From: Luteitalea sp.
GTDB lineage: Bacteria; Acidobacteriota; Vicinamibacteria; Vicinamibacterales; Vicinamibacteraceae
Reading direction: 5' to 3'
Length of the DNA: 64,000 bases
Assembly (NCBI GenBank): GCA_009377495.1
Contig: WHTZ01000020.1
Coordinates: forward strand, 1 to 64,000
Both the position numbers and the translations under genes were made by a program. Positions 17,595 to 25,793 of this stretch are shown piece after piece; position 1 is the first letter of the stretch, and each line of letters begins with the position of its first letter. The notes under the pieces are model-generated. The model was not told where the DNA came from. It worked only from the letters and a program-made list of their open reading frames with translations, and ran no database searches.

Positions 17595-17908
17595 GGTCCG
17601 CTTCCCTCGAGCTCGTGAACCGCCTGGTCCAACCGCAGGGCGACGACGGCCGGCGTTGCCCCCAGATCATTGATGGACACGAGGAGATCGCCCAGACCGT
17701 GGCGGCGACAGAAATCTTCGAGCACGGCCTGCCAGATCTCACCAAAGCCGGCAACGGCGGTCTTGACCACGATCTGACAGGCCCCGCCGAGCGGCTTGGG
17801 CTCGAGAAGCACCTCCAAGTTTCCCGATCCCACCACACCGACGAGCACAGCGTGCTTCCGCCCGGTGGCTGCGCGCCTTCCCGGAAACGTGAACTCCAGG
17901 TGTTCCAT
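17591..17908 (-). CDS. mdcC: Malonate decarboxylase acyl carrier protein, delta subunit
   Basis: 105 residues from the ATG at 17908; an upstream extension of the frame to 17965 overlaps mdcA and is not needed. VVGSGNLEVLLEP at 25-37 contains the Ser (residue 28) that should carry the 2'-(5''-phosphoribosyl)-3'-dephospho-CoA group. The carrier swings acetyl and malonyl thioesters between MdcA, MdcH and MdcD/E. It begins 8 bp after mdcA and overlaps mdcD by 4 bp. Confidence 0.9.
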   Translation of the reverse strand: MEHLEFTFPGRRAATGRKHAVLVGVVGSGNLEVLLEPKPLGGACQIVVKTAVAGFGEIWQAVLEDFCRRHGLGDLLVSINDLGATPAVVALRLDQAVHELEGSGP

Positions 17909-17916
17909 GGTCGTCT

Positions 17917-19590
17917 TCACCAGTGACGAAAACGTGCTGGCGGCTGATACAGCCCACCCGACCACCTCACGAGATCCTTCATCGACCTGGCGGCAAGCAA
18001 ATCCCTCGTGGCGAGGCGCGGATCGATCCCCAGGTCCTCGGGACGTGTGATGACGCCCCGGTCGCGAAGGTTCTCAACCATCCGTCTGTCACGTTTCCGG
18101 CCGACATCGGTATAGCCGGCGACACCCCGGATGGCTTGCTCCACGTCCTCCTCGTCACGACACAGGAGCAGGTTGGCAATTCCCTCTTCCGTCAAGATGT
18201 GTGTCACGTCCTCTCCGTAGATCATGACAGGTGGGATGTCCAAGCCGGCCGCTGCCGCCAGGTCCCACGCATCCAGCCGTTCGACGAACGTCGACACCAT
18301 GTGCTCACGAAAGCTCTCCGCGATCTGAACCACCAGCTTCCGCCCGCGGGGCATGCGGTCGCGCCCGCGACGCGCTTGCTCGCCAGCCTTCAGCCACGCC
18401 GGCGTCGGATGCCTCCTCCCGCGGGCGTCGGAGCCCATGTTCGGCGCACCCCCAAAGCCGGTCATCCGCCCCTTCGTCGCCGTGGAACTGTTCCCCGCCA
18501 GGTCGATTTGAAGGGTCGAACCGATAAACAGGTCACAGGCATACAACCCGGCCGTTTGGCAGAATGCCCGATTCGAGCGCATCGACCCGTCGGCGCCCGT
18601 GAAGAACACGTCCGATCGCGCAGCCACGTATCGCTCCATGCCCGATTCTGAGCCGAACGAATGCACCGACTCGACGAAGCCTGACTCAATGGCAGGAATG
18701 AGCGTAGGGTGGGGATTGAGCGCCCAGTGCCGGCAGATCCGACCCTTCAGGCCGAGGCTCTCCGCGTATGTCGGCAACAGTAGCTCGATGGCCGCTGTGT
18801 CGAAGCCAATCCCATGATTCAGGTGCTGCACGCCGTACTCGGCATAGATCCCCTTGATCGCCGTCATCGCCATCAAGATCTGGATCTCTGAGATGAGCGC
18901 CGGGTCCCGGGTGAACAGCGGTTCGACGAGGTGAGGGTGGGGGCTCTGAACCACGAAATCGACCCAATCGGCTGGCACGTCAACCCGCGGCAGCCGATCG
19001 ACAATCTCGTTGACCTGGGCGACCACGATACCGCCGCGAAAGGCGGTCGCTTCGACAATGGCCGGCGTATCTTCAGTATTCGGTCCGGTGTACAGGTTGC
19101 CCTGGCTATCCGCCGCTTGAGCGGCGATCAGGCTGACCTGCGGCGTCAGGTCGATGAAGTACCGTCCGAACAGCTCGAGATAATTGTGGATGGCCCCAAC
19201 CGACACGCGCCCTTCGTGGAGGAGCGCGGTGAGGCGTCCAGCCTGGGGACCGCAAAAGCAGAAATCCAAGCGCGCGGCAATGCCGCGCTCAAAGATCTCG
19301 ATGTGCTCCGGCAGGGCGACCACCGACTGGACGACGTGCAGGTTGTTGACACGGCTCGGATCGACCTCGGTGAGCGCCTGCGCGAGGAAATCGGCCTGCT
19401 TCTGATTGTTCCCTTCCTGACACACGCGATCGCCAGGGCTCAGCAGTGCCTCAAGCAGAACCACCGTCCGGTCCCGCGAGAAGATCTTGCCCCGGAGCGA
19501 CCCCGACAAGGCCACCTTGGCCCGCTCAATCTTCTCGGCCCTACGCTGTCGGCCAATGTCCCACTGCCGTTCTTTTGAAACCGCCACAGC
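17917..19590 (-). CDS. mdcA: Malonate decarboxylase alpha subunit (acetyl-S-ACP:malonate ACP transferase)
   Basis: 557 residues if started at the GTG at 19590, which has GGAGGA 9-14 nt upstream and gives normal MdcA length and N-terminus (WDIGRQRRAEKIERAK). An ATG at 19665 in the same frame lies in repeat-like sequence and lacks a good ribosome-binding site. Family features include LLSPGDRVCQEGNNQKQADFL, split over about residues 50-70, LHVVQSVVALPEH and GFGGAPNMGSDARGRRH. The enzyme swaps acetyl on MdcC for malonyl, releasing acetate. It is the first gene of the mdc set. The 133-bp gap to tyrS, full of GC palindromes, must hold any dedicated promoter. Confidence 0.92.
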   Translation of the reverse strand, partial: AVAVSKERQWDIGRQRRAEKIERAKVALSGSLRGKIFSRDRTVVLLEALLSPGDRVCQEGNNQKQADFLAQALTEVDPSRVNNLHVVQSVVALPEHIEIFERGIAARLDFCFCGPQAGRLTALLHEGRVSVGAIHNYLELFGRYFIDLTPQVSLIAAQAADSQGNLYTGPNTEDTPAIVEATAFRGGIVVAQVNEIVDRLPRVDVPADWVDFVVQSPHPHLVEPLFTRDPALISEIQILMAMTAIKGIYAEYGVQHLNHGIGFDTAAIELLLPTYAESLGLKGRICRHWALNPHPTLIPAIESGFVESVHSFGSESGMERYVAARSDVFFTGADGSMRSNRAFCQTAGLYACDLFIGSTLQIDLAGNSSTATKGRMTGFGGAPNMGSDARGRRHPTPAWLKAGEQARRGRDRMPRGRKLVVQIAESFREHMVSTFVERLDAWDLAAAAGLDIPPVMIYGEDVTHILTEEGIANLLLCRDEEDVEQAIRGVAGYTDVGRKRDRRMVENLRDRGVITRPEDLGIDPRLATRDLLAARSMKDLVRWSGGLYQPPARFRHW

Positions 19591-19625
19591 CCCGGCTTTC
19601 CTCCGTGCGTCCTCGAGCGTGGGCG

Positions 19626-19701
19626 AGTTGGGCGGACGCCTCGGCGAGGCGTCCCTACCTTCCATCCTGGTAGGGCGCGTTCGCCAAACGCGCCGTGCTA
19701 G
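19626..19701. repeat. GC-rich palindromic repeat cluster between tyrS and mdcA
   Basis: Two adjacent hairpins (GGACGCCTCGGCGAGGCGTC and GGCGCGTTTGGCGAACGCGCC-type arms) flank CCTACC-N9-GGTAGG and end in CTAG at 19698-19701. The GGTAGGGCG motif recurs at 55569. It overlies the upstream extension of the mdcA frame and may act as a terminator for tyrS. Confidence 0.55.
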
Positions 19702-19723
19702 TGGTAGTCTACCCGCTGTAACC

Positions 19724-20995
19724 TCAGACGCCACCACCTCGAGGGTCCTCATCTCGGACGTCCACGCGTCGAGCCTCGAGCACGGCCATCCGATGCGGAC
19801 CAACCTGGAGCATGTAGCGCCCCGCTCGAGGTGGCTGCCAATGCAGCGCCAACACCTTCTCCCCGTTGATGCGCACTCCTCCCTGCCTGATCTTGCGCGT
19901 CGCGTCGGTGGCCGACGCCGCGAAGCCGAGATCGGCGACGGCGCGACTCAAATTCACGGCCGCCCCGGCCACGACCTCTACCACAGGCAGCTCCCCAGTC
20001 GTTGCGGCGCTCGTCGCTGCCTCGGACGCCCTCTTCCGTCCCTGCTCGAACCAGGCCTCGGCCTCCGCCGCCGCCTGGCCCGAGTGAAAGTCGGTCACAA
20101 TTCGCGCGGCCAGATCGAGCTTGGCGCGCTTCGGATGCAACCTGTCCGCAGCCACCGCCACCTTCAACGTCTCGATACCCTCCAAGGAGAGATCCGTCAG
20201 CAGCTCGTAATACGTCCACATCAGCTCGTCCGAGATCGACATCACCTTGCCGAACATGTCATTCGGCGACTCGTCGACCCCCACATAGTTGCCGAGGCTC
20301 TTCGACATCTTCTCGACACCGTCAAGTCCCACCAGCAAGGGAGTCGTCATCACCACTTGTGGCTCGAGGCCGTAGGTCGGCATGATGTCGCGGCCGACGT
20401 TGAGATTGAACAATTGATCGGTGCCGCCGAGCTCGACGTCTGCGCGGAGCACGACCGAGTCGTACGCCTGGGCGAGCGGGTAGAGGAATTCGTGCATCGA
20501 AATCGGCTGCCCTGATTCGTAGCGTTGGCGGAAGTGGCGCCGTTCGAGCATCTGCGCAACGTTGTACCGGGCCGCCAACCGCACCCAGTCCTCGCTCGTC
20601 ATGGCGCCGAGCCAGCGGCCATTGAAATCGACGACGGTCTTCTCCGGGTCGAGGAGCTTGAAGACCTGCCGCTTGTAGGTCTCGGCGTTTGCCGCAATCT
20701 CGGCGCGCGTGAGGGGTGGCCTGGTTTTCGATTGACCGGTTGGATCACCGATGAGCCCCGTGAACTCGCCAATCAGGAAGATCACACGGTGGCCGAGATC
20801 CTGAAAGTGCTTCATCTTCCGCAGGAGGACCGTATGTCCCAGATGGAGGTCGGGCGCGGTGGGGTCGAAGCCCACTTTGATGGTAAGGGGTCGTCCCTCC
20901 GCCTGTGCGCGTTCCAGCTTCGCGGCGAGCTCCGCCGTGCGGACGACGTCCACGCATCCTTTGGTGAGATAGGCGATCTGTTCGTCGAGCGTCAT
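19724..20995 (-). CDS. tyrS: Tyrosyl-tRNA synthetase
   Basis: 423 residues. The class I signature HLGHT lies at about 52-56 and KMSKS at about 232-236. GGTDQLFNLNVGRD and the C-terminal S4-like RNA-binding domain (ATRKIRQGGVRINGEKV) complete the fold. It charges tRNA-Tyr with tyrosine in the cytoplasm. It resembles the TyrZ-type branch (GLIGDPTGQSKTRP). The last 30 residues are Arg/Gly-rich and may be a local extension. It stands alone upstream of the mdc cluster in the same direction. Confidence 0.97.
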   Translation of the reverse strand: MTLDEQIAYLTKGCVDVVRTAELAAKLERAQAEGRPLTIKVGFDPTAPDLHLGHTVLLRKMKHFQDLGHRVIFLIGEFTGLIGDPTGQSKTRPPLTRAEIAANAETYKRQVFKLLDPEKTVVDFNGRWLGAMTSEDWVRLAARYNVAQMLERRHFRQRYESGQPISMHEFLYPLAQAYDSVVLRADVELGGTDQLFNLNVGRDIMPTYGLEPQVVMTTPLLVGLDGVEKMSKSLGNYVGVDESPNDMFGKVMSISDELMWTYYELLTDLSLEGIETLKVAVAADRLHPKRAKLDLAARIVTDFHSGQAAAEAEAWFEQGRKRASEAATSAATTGELPVVEVVAGAAVNLSRAVADLGFAASATDATRKIRQGGVRINGEKVLALHWQPPRAGRYMLQVGPHRMAVLEARRVDVRDEDPRGGGV

Positions 20996-21187
20996 GATGG
21001 AGCCACTATAGCCTGTACCCTGTAGCCTCGCGCTTCCGCCTTCGCGCTTTGCGCTACGGCCGACGAGTCCGCCTTCGCCTTGGCCAGAGAAAGGGTCTGT
21101 CGCTTTCAGCTCGTCGAGGTGAGGTGCACGACGACGCGGGCGCGCAGCCGCCCGCCTGGCTCACACTGTTACGATAGCTCGTAAGGC

Positions 21188-22030
21188 ATGGTCATTGACC
21201 GAAGCGGCCATCTCACCCGACGCGAGTGGTTGAAGGCGGCGGCGGCTACGGTGGTGGGCGCGGCGGTGGGCACCGGCGCGCACGGCTACTCCTTCGAACG
21301 CCTCCATCTCGACGTCACACACGCGCGCGTGCCGATATCCGGCTTGCCGCCCGCGCTGGTTGGCCTCCGGATTGGTCTGCTCACGGATACGCATCTGAGC
21401 ACCATGGTCCCGCGCGTGCTGATCGAGCGCGCGGTCACGCTCCTCCTCGACCAACGTCCCGATCTAATTGTGCTCGGCGGCGACTATGTGACGTGGGGCG
21501 ATCGTGGGTTCGTCGAGCCGGCGGCCGGGGTACTTCGGCCGCTGACCGCGCCACAAGGCGTCTATGCCATCCTCGGCAATCACGACGACGACCACGACAT
21601 GCCGCGAGCGCTCGCACGGGTGGGCTTCGATGTGCTCAAAGACGCCCGCACGCGGATCAGCATTCGCGGCGAGCGTGTCGATCTGGTCGGCGTGAGGTTC
21701 TGGACGCGAAAGGTGGCCGAGATTGCGCGCCTGCTGCGTGGCTCAGGGCCGACGACGTTCCTGCTAGCGCACGACCCGCGTCGCCTGACCCAGGCCAGCG
21801 CGCTCGGCGTGCCGCTGGTGCTCTCCGGCCATACTCACGGCGGCCAAGTGGTGCTACCCGGTGTGGGCGCCATTGCCGGTCGAAAGTTCCCCGTCTTGGC
21901 AGGCACCGCGAGGCGCGAGAACACCGCGTTGTTCGTCAGCCGCGGCATCGGCACGGTCTACGTACCGTGTCGGATCAACTGCCCACCCGAAGTCGCCGTG
22001 CTCACGCTCGAGCGCAAGGCCCAATTCTAG
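21188..22030 (+). CDS. Tat-exported metallophosphatase (calcineurin-like, YkuE type)
   Basis: 280 residues. A Tat signal is present (TRREWLKAAAATVVGAAVG at 10-28). The metal-site motifs appear in order: LLTDTHLS, GGDYVTWGD, GNHDDDHD, LAHDPRR and SGHTHGGQV, giving a dinuclear metallophosphoesterase. YkuE-type enzymes act outside the cytoplasmic membrane on lipid-linked or nucleotide phosphates; the substrate here is unknown. The TAG stop codon is part of the CTAG that begins a 97-bp palindromic element, so the element inserted exactly at the gene end. The protein reaches normal family length. Confidence 0.9.
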   Translation: MVIDRSGHLTRREWLKAAAATVVGAAVGTGAHGYSFERLHLDVTHARVPISGLPPALVGLRIGLLTDTHLSTMVPRVLIERAVTLLLDQRPDLIVLGGDYVTWGDRGFVEPAAGVLRPLTAPQGVYAILGNHDDDHDMPRALARVGFDVLKDARTRISIRGERVDLVGVRFWTRKVAEIARLLRGSGPTTFLLAHDPRRLTQASALGVPLVLSGHTHGGQVVLPGVGAIAGRKFPVLAGTARRENTALFVSRGIGTVYVPCRINCPPEVAVLTLERKAQF

Positions 22031-22123
22031 CGGACCGCGGCCAGGGCCGCGCTCCCCGACGCTCACTTGAGAACCCTGAAACTTGACACAATGCGTCAAG
22101 TTTCGGGTCCTCAAGGGTTCTAG
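22027..22123 (+). repeat. 97-bp palindromic element, family 2, copy 1
   Basis: The element is bounded by CTAG at both ends. It contains a GCGGCC-AG-GGCCGC hairpin and a long inverted repeat centred near 22091 (GAAACTTGAC...GTCAAGTTTC with extended arms). A roughly 95% identical copy in the opposite orientation lies at 22575-22671. No coding capacity for a transposase exists. Confidence 0.92.
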
Positions 22124-22176
22124 GGGTCAGGGGTCAGGGGTCAGAAGGGATCAGGGATCAGGGATCAGGGCGAGTG
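22124..22176. repeat. Degenerate 6-7-base tandem repeat
   Basis: Three units of GGGGTCA are followed by units of GGGATCA. Comparable degenerate arrays lie at 23483-23525, 38216-38262 and 40966-41003. Confidence 0.8.
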
Positions 22177-22201
22177 GCGAACCGACCGATCGGCATCAGG
22201 C

Positions 22202-22870
22202 ATGCGTCTTTTTTTGGCGGTTGATCTCGACGAATCGAGCCGGATTGCGGTAGCCGAGATTGCCACCGCGCTACGGGCGCGGCTCGATCCCACTCTCATC
22301 CGCGGTACCACGTGGGTGGCGCCATCCAACCTTCACATCTCGCTCCGCTTTCTTGGTTGGGTACGCGACGAGGCTGCGGCTGCGCTCTATCGTGCATTCG
22401 AGGAACCGGTACAGCTCGCACCGTTCGAGATCGAGATCGGCGGTGTCGGTGCGTTTCCCGGAACGGGGGCACCACGCGTCCTCTGGATAGGCGTCCGCAC
22501 CGGGGAAGCGTTGCTCTCCGCATTGTACGACGAGGTGCACACACGCCTGACTAAGCTGCAGGTGCTTCCCGAGGCTAGAACCCTTGAGAACCCGAAACTT
22601 GACGCATTGTGTCAAGTTTCGGGGCTCGCAAGTGAGCGTCGAGGAGCGCGGCCCTGGCCGCGGTCCGCTAGACCTTTTCATCCGCACATCACACTCGCGC
22701 GCTTCAAGCCGAACCGGATGCCGCGTCGATCGCGGCTCCCTGCGTGGGTCCGCGAATCCGGGAACCGGATTGGCCCCATGAGGGTGAGCGAGATCACCCT
22801 GTTCGAAAGCCGCCTGTCGCCGAGCGGCCCAACTTACGTATCGAAGCTCCGCACGCCATTGGTAGGGTGA
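22202..22870 (+). CDS. thpR: RNA 2',3'-cyclic phosphodiesterase with an in-frame repeat insertion
   Basis: 222 residues. The two catalytic H-x-T/S-x motifs of the 2H phosphoesterase family are HISL at 45-48 and HITL at 162-165. The family is usually near 185-190 residues; here a 31-residue insert (about 126-156, RTLENPKLDALCQVSG and onward) lies just before the second motif, in the normally conserved PEARPFxPH stretch. The insert is the 97-bp CTAG element, adding 93 bp net and no stop. The enzyme would open 2',3'-cyclic phosphate ends of RNA. It is unclear whether the insert is tolerated as a loop. The 3' end overlaps purN by 37 bp in convergent orientation. Confidence 0.85.
   Translation: MRLFLAVDLDESSRIAVAEIATALRARLDPTLIRGTTWVAPSNLHISLRFLGWVRDEAAAALYRAFEEPVQLAPFEIEIGGVGAFPGTGAPRVLWIGVRTGEALLSALYDEVHTRLTKLQVLPEARTLENPKLDALCQVSGLASERRGARPWPRSARPFHPHITLARFKPNRMPRRSRLPAWVRESGNRIGPMRVSEITLFESRLSPSGPTYVSKLRTPLVG
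22575..22671 (-). repeat. 97-bp palindromic element, family 2, copy 2, inside thpR
   Basis: This is an inverted copy of the element at 22027-22123, again with CTAG at both ends. Removing the element plus one CTAG (93 bp) restores a continuous PEA-RPFHPHITLAR reading. The element is open in the thpR frame through its whole length. Confidence 0.93.
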
Positions 22871-23478
22871 GTCGGAGGCCGGGTGAACCGGCGTCCTTCG
22901 ATGCGCCAGCCGCCGGCAAGTACCCGCGCGATGGCTTCCGGATAGGTCCGGTGCTCCTCGACGAGGATTCGCGCCGCCAGCGTTTCCGGCGTGTCATCGT
23001 CACGAACCGGCACGGCAGCTTGCAACACGATCGGTCCAGCGTCGAGATCCTTCGTGACGAAGTGCACCGTGACACCTGACACTCTGACGCCGTGTTCCCA
23101 CGCCTGGCGCTGTGCGTCCAAGCCAGGGAACGCCGGCAAGAGCGACGGATGGATGTTGAGAATAGCGTTCGGGAAGGCGTCGATGATCTCGGAACCGAGC
23201 AGGCGCATGAACCCCGCTAGGCAGACCAGATTCACGTGACGGCGTTCGAGCTCGGCGACGAGTGCCCGATCGAATGCGGAGCGCGAGCTGAACGTGGTGT
23301 GATCGATGACGAGCGTTTCAACACCAGCCGCCCGAGCCCGCTCGAGGCCAGGCGCACCGGGCCGGTTCGAGATCACAACCGCAATGACCGCATCCAGTCG
23401 GCCGTCGGCGGTCGCGTCGATGATGGCCTGCAGATTGCTGCCACGACCAGAGATCAGAATGCCTAGCCGCTTCGGCAT
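22834..23478 (-). CDS. purN: Phosphoribosylglycinamide formyltransferase
   Basis: 214 residues. The GART signatures are ILISGRGSNLQAII at the N-terminus, the catalytic Asn-His pair in ILNIHPSLLPAFPG, and VHFVTKDLDAGPIVLQ with the catalytic Asp. It transfers formyl from 10-formyl-THF to GAR in purine synthesis step 3. It is the last gene of the leftward pur operon, separated from purM by a 50-bp degenerate tandem repeat. Its end overlaps the convergent thpR. Confidence 0.97.
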   Translation of the reverse strand: MPKRLGILISGRGSNLQAIIDATADGRLDAVIAVVISNRPGAPGLERARAAGVETLVIDHTTFSSRSAFDRALVAELERRHVNLVCLAGFMRLLGSEIIDAFPNAILNIHPSLLPAFPGLDAQRQAWEHGVRVSGVTVHFVTKDLDAGPIVLQAAVPVRDDDTPETLAARILVEEHRTYPEAIARVLAGGWRIEGRRFTRPPTHPTNGVRSFDT

Positions 23479-23482
23479 ATTC

Positions 23483-23525
23483 GGGAATCAGGAATCGGAA
23501 GTCGGGAGTCGGGAATCCTGATTCC
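23483..23525. repeat. Degenerate tandem repeat between purM and purN
   Basis: Units related to GGGAATC and GGGAGTC (5-6 units, imperfect) fill most of the purM-purN gap. The array ends in ATTCCTG, forming a small inverted repeat with GGAATCC. Confidence 0.75.
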
Positions 23526-23528
23526 TGT

Positions 23529-24554
23529 TTACCTGTACGTGACGGCGCGGTTGCCGGGCACGATGCGTCCAATTACCCGAGCGCCCACCTCGTCACCAGG
23601 GCGTAGCCGGGCGAGGAGCGGAGCCACGTCCGCCTCGGCGCACACGAGAACGAGCCCAATGCCCATATTGAATGTTCGATACATTTCGTCGAGAGGGACG
23701 TTGCCGGATGCCTGCAGCCACTGGAACAGCGCGGGTACCTCCCACGTCGCGCGATCGACGTCCGCTGCAGTACCTTGCGGTAGCACTCGCGGAAGATTAT
23801 CGCTGATGCCGCCCCCGGTGATGTGCGCCATGCCCTTGATGACGCCCGTGTCCAGCAGCGGCGCAACGATGGGCAGGTACGTGCGGTGCGGTACGAGAAG
23901 CGCGCTGCCCACGTCTGTGCCGATCTCCGGCACGTAACTCTCGGCCGTGAGACCGATCCGCTCGAAGAGGATGCGCCGAGCGAGCGAGTATCCGTTGGTG
24001 TGCAGGCCACTTGACGGTAGACCAATCAACAGATCGCCCGGTGCGACGGCTCGGCCGTCGAGAATCCGCGCGCGCGCGACGGCGCCGACGATAAAGCCGG
24101 CGAGGTCGTACTCGCCATCCGTGTAGAAGCCAGGCATCTCGGCGGTCTCGCCGCCGAGGAGCGCACATCCGTTGGCGCGGCAGGCACGCGCCAAGCCTTC
24201 GACGACGCTCGCCGCCACATCAGGCGAGAGCCGACCCGTTGCCAGATAGTCGAGGAAGAAAAGCGGGCGTGCACCCTGAACGAGGACGTCGTTCACGCAG
24301 TGGTTGACGAGATCCTCGCCGATCGTGTCGTGGCGTCCTGTCAGAAATGCGAGCTTGAGCTTGGTCCCAACCCCATCTGCGCTCGCCACGAGCACGGGAT
24401 CATCGAGCTGGAGGCCGCTGAGATCGAACAAGCCGCCGAACGCGCCAATCTCAGACAAGACGTGCGGCGTGAAAGTGCTGCGGGCCAGATTCTTGATCCG
24501 GCGGACAACCTCGCTGCCGGCCTCGATGTCGACGCCTGCGTCCTTGTAGTCCAT
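23529..24554 (-). CDS. purM: Phosphoribosylformylglycinamidine cyclo-ligase
   Basis: 341 residues from the ATG at 24554 (MDYKDAGVDIEAGSEVVRRIK). The open frame continues upstream to 24941 but that part overlaps the HEAT-repeat gene and is not homologous. DPVLVASADGVGTKLKLA, DLVNHCVNDVLVQGARPLFFLDYLA (split over about residues 81-105), GGETAEMPGFY and ITGGGISDNLPRVLP are PurM hallmarks. It makes AIR from FGAM with ATP. It starts 4 bp after the upstream gene. Confidence 0.97.
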   Translation of the reverse strand: MDYKDAGVDIEAGSEVVRRIKNLARSTFTPHVLSEIGAFGGLFDLSGLQLDDPVLVASADGVGTKLKLAFLTGRHDTIGEDLVNHCVNDVLVQGARPLFFLDYLATGRLSPDVAASVVEGLARACRANGCALLGGETAEMPGFYTDGEYDLAGFIVGAVARARILDGRAVAPGDLLIGLPSSGLHTNGYSLARRILFERIGLTAESYVPEIGTDVGSALLVPHRTYLPIVAPLLDTGVIKGMAHITGGGISDNLPRVLPQGTAADVDRATWEVPALFQWLQASGNVPLDEMYRTFNMGIGLVLVCAEADVAPLLARLRPGDEVGARVIGRIVPGNRAVTYR

Positions 24555-24558
24555 GCGT

Positions 24559-25770
24559 TTAGAATTCCAGCGCGCCGATGAGCGTTTGAGCCGCCTTCCG
24601 CTCAGACGAGCCTTGCGCCGCTGACCAGAACGCGCGGCGAACGGTCGCGTAGAATCGTTCCTCGGCGTAATCCTCCTCCAACATATCGAACGCCTCGCGC
24701 AGCACGTCAGTCGGACCTGTCGCCTGCGGCGCCTTCGACAGGTAGTCGAGCACCAGCTGCGGATTGCGTAAGGCGACGGTTCCGACGGCGAGCACCAGCG
24801 GCGCGCGCACGGGGTCCTGCGCGGGAGTCGCCGTCTCGAGGAGCAACTCCAGAGCCTCGGGATGATTCGCGATCGCGAGCTCGGCGACGCTGTCGGCCGT
24901 CGACCGTAGCAACGGCTGGAACCCAACCTCCTTAGAGGCAAAACGCAAGGTCTTGGCGAGGAAGCCCTGGTGCGACTCGCAATTCACGCCAAGCATGCAA
25001 ATCCCCACCGCGAGCGCTGGCTGGTTCTCGCGGGGCGCCGTCCGCTGCAGTCGCGCGAATGTCTCCAACGCGCGCTTGTCCCCAATCCTTCCCAAGGCCA
25101 ACACCGCATCGTCCTGCAACGGCCCGTCGAGCTGTGCGATCTTGAGCAGCTCGGGCAAGGCATACGCTGCCTTGTGGTCACCCAGCGCTTCGATGACCCC
25201 GCTTCGGAAATAATCCTGTCCACTCATCGCGTCGCGCTTCAGCGTCGCCTGTATTTGGGGATCGGCTCCGTGCGCAGCCAGGGCGCGCGTGAGCGGGGGC
25301 CGCGTGAACTCCGAAGTTTCCTTTTGCAAGGCCGTGATCAGCCGCGGTGCCAGCGCCGGGTCAGGATGCTCTTCGAAGTAGCGATACGCCACCTCGCGAA
25401 GGCGGTCATTCTTGTCGGTCAGTGCCGCCTCCATCAGGCTCCGGCTCTTGGGATCGTTCAAGCCCGCGAGCAGCACCAGTGCCCGGAAGCGTACGTACCC
25501 ATCCTTGTGCTGCTCCGCAGCCGTGGTGAGCGCGGCCACGGCTTGCCGAGCAGGCGCACGCCGTACGACGCTCGACGCCTGGGTTCGGACCTTGTAATCG
25601 AGGTTGCCAAGCTGGTTGATCGCCGCCTTCAGGTTGTCAACCGTCGGCGCGGGAGCCTCGGCCGCTGCCCCCTTCCTCGCTGTCTGTGCCTGGGGGGCCA
25701 CAGAGCCGGGCACGAGCAGCCCCGCACCCAGCGCGGCCGAGACAAGAACGTGAGTCAGTCCGTCACGCAT
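24559..25770 (-). CDS. Exported HEAT-repeat protein
   Basis: 403 residues. A Sec-type signal (LTHVLVSAALGAGLLVPGSVA) is followed by an Ala/Pro-rich linker. About seven HEAT or PBS-lyase-type alpha-helical repeats then cover residues 45-390, for example YVRFRALVLLAGLNDPKS, RLREVAYRYFEEHPD and QDDAVLALGRIGDKRALETF. Such solenoids bind proteins and have no catalytic residues. It sits between purF and purM with gaps of 23 and 4 bp, so it is co-transcribed with purine genes although nothing in it suggests purine chemistry. The partner is unknown. Confidence 0.8.
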   Translation of the reverse strand: MRDGLTHVLVSAALGAGLLVPGSVAPQAQTARKGAAAEAPAPTVDNLKAAINQLGNLDYKVRTQASSVVRRAPARQAVAALTTAAEQHKDGYVRFRALVLLAGLNDPKSRSLMEAALTDKNDRLREVAYRYFEEHPDPALAPRLITALQKETSEFTRPPLTRALAAHGADPQIQATLKRDAMSGQDYFRSGVIEALGDHKAAYALPELLKIAQLDGPLQDDAVLALGRIGDKRALETFARLQRTAPRENQPALAVGICMLGVNCESHQGFLAKTLRFASKEVGFQPLLRSTADSVAELAIANHPEALELLLETATPAQDPVRAPLVLAVGTVALRNPQLVLDYLSKAPQATGPTDVLREAFDMLEEDYAEERFYATVRRAFWSAAQGSSERKAAQTLIGALEF

Positions 25771-25793
25771 ATGATCGTCCCCGGAGACCCCTT

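Noticed and set aside
21000-21187. Possible small RNA or tRNA upstream of the metallophosphatase gene
   Set aside because: GC-rich imperfect palindromes (CGCGCTT, GCGCTACGG) occur, but no tRNA-like fold or clear promoter and terminator pair was seen.
22027-22671. The repeat pair as a possible CRISPR array or tRNA gene
   Set aside because: There are only two copies, inverted and 451 bp apart with a gene between them, and there is no cloverleaf or spacer periodicity.
24555-24941. Upstream extension of purM
   Set aside because: It overlaps the HEAT-repeat gene, is Arg/Ser-rich and lacks homology; purM begins at 24554.
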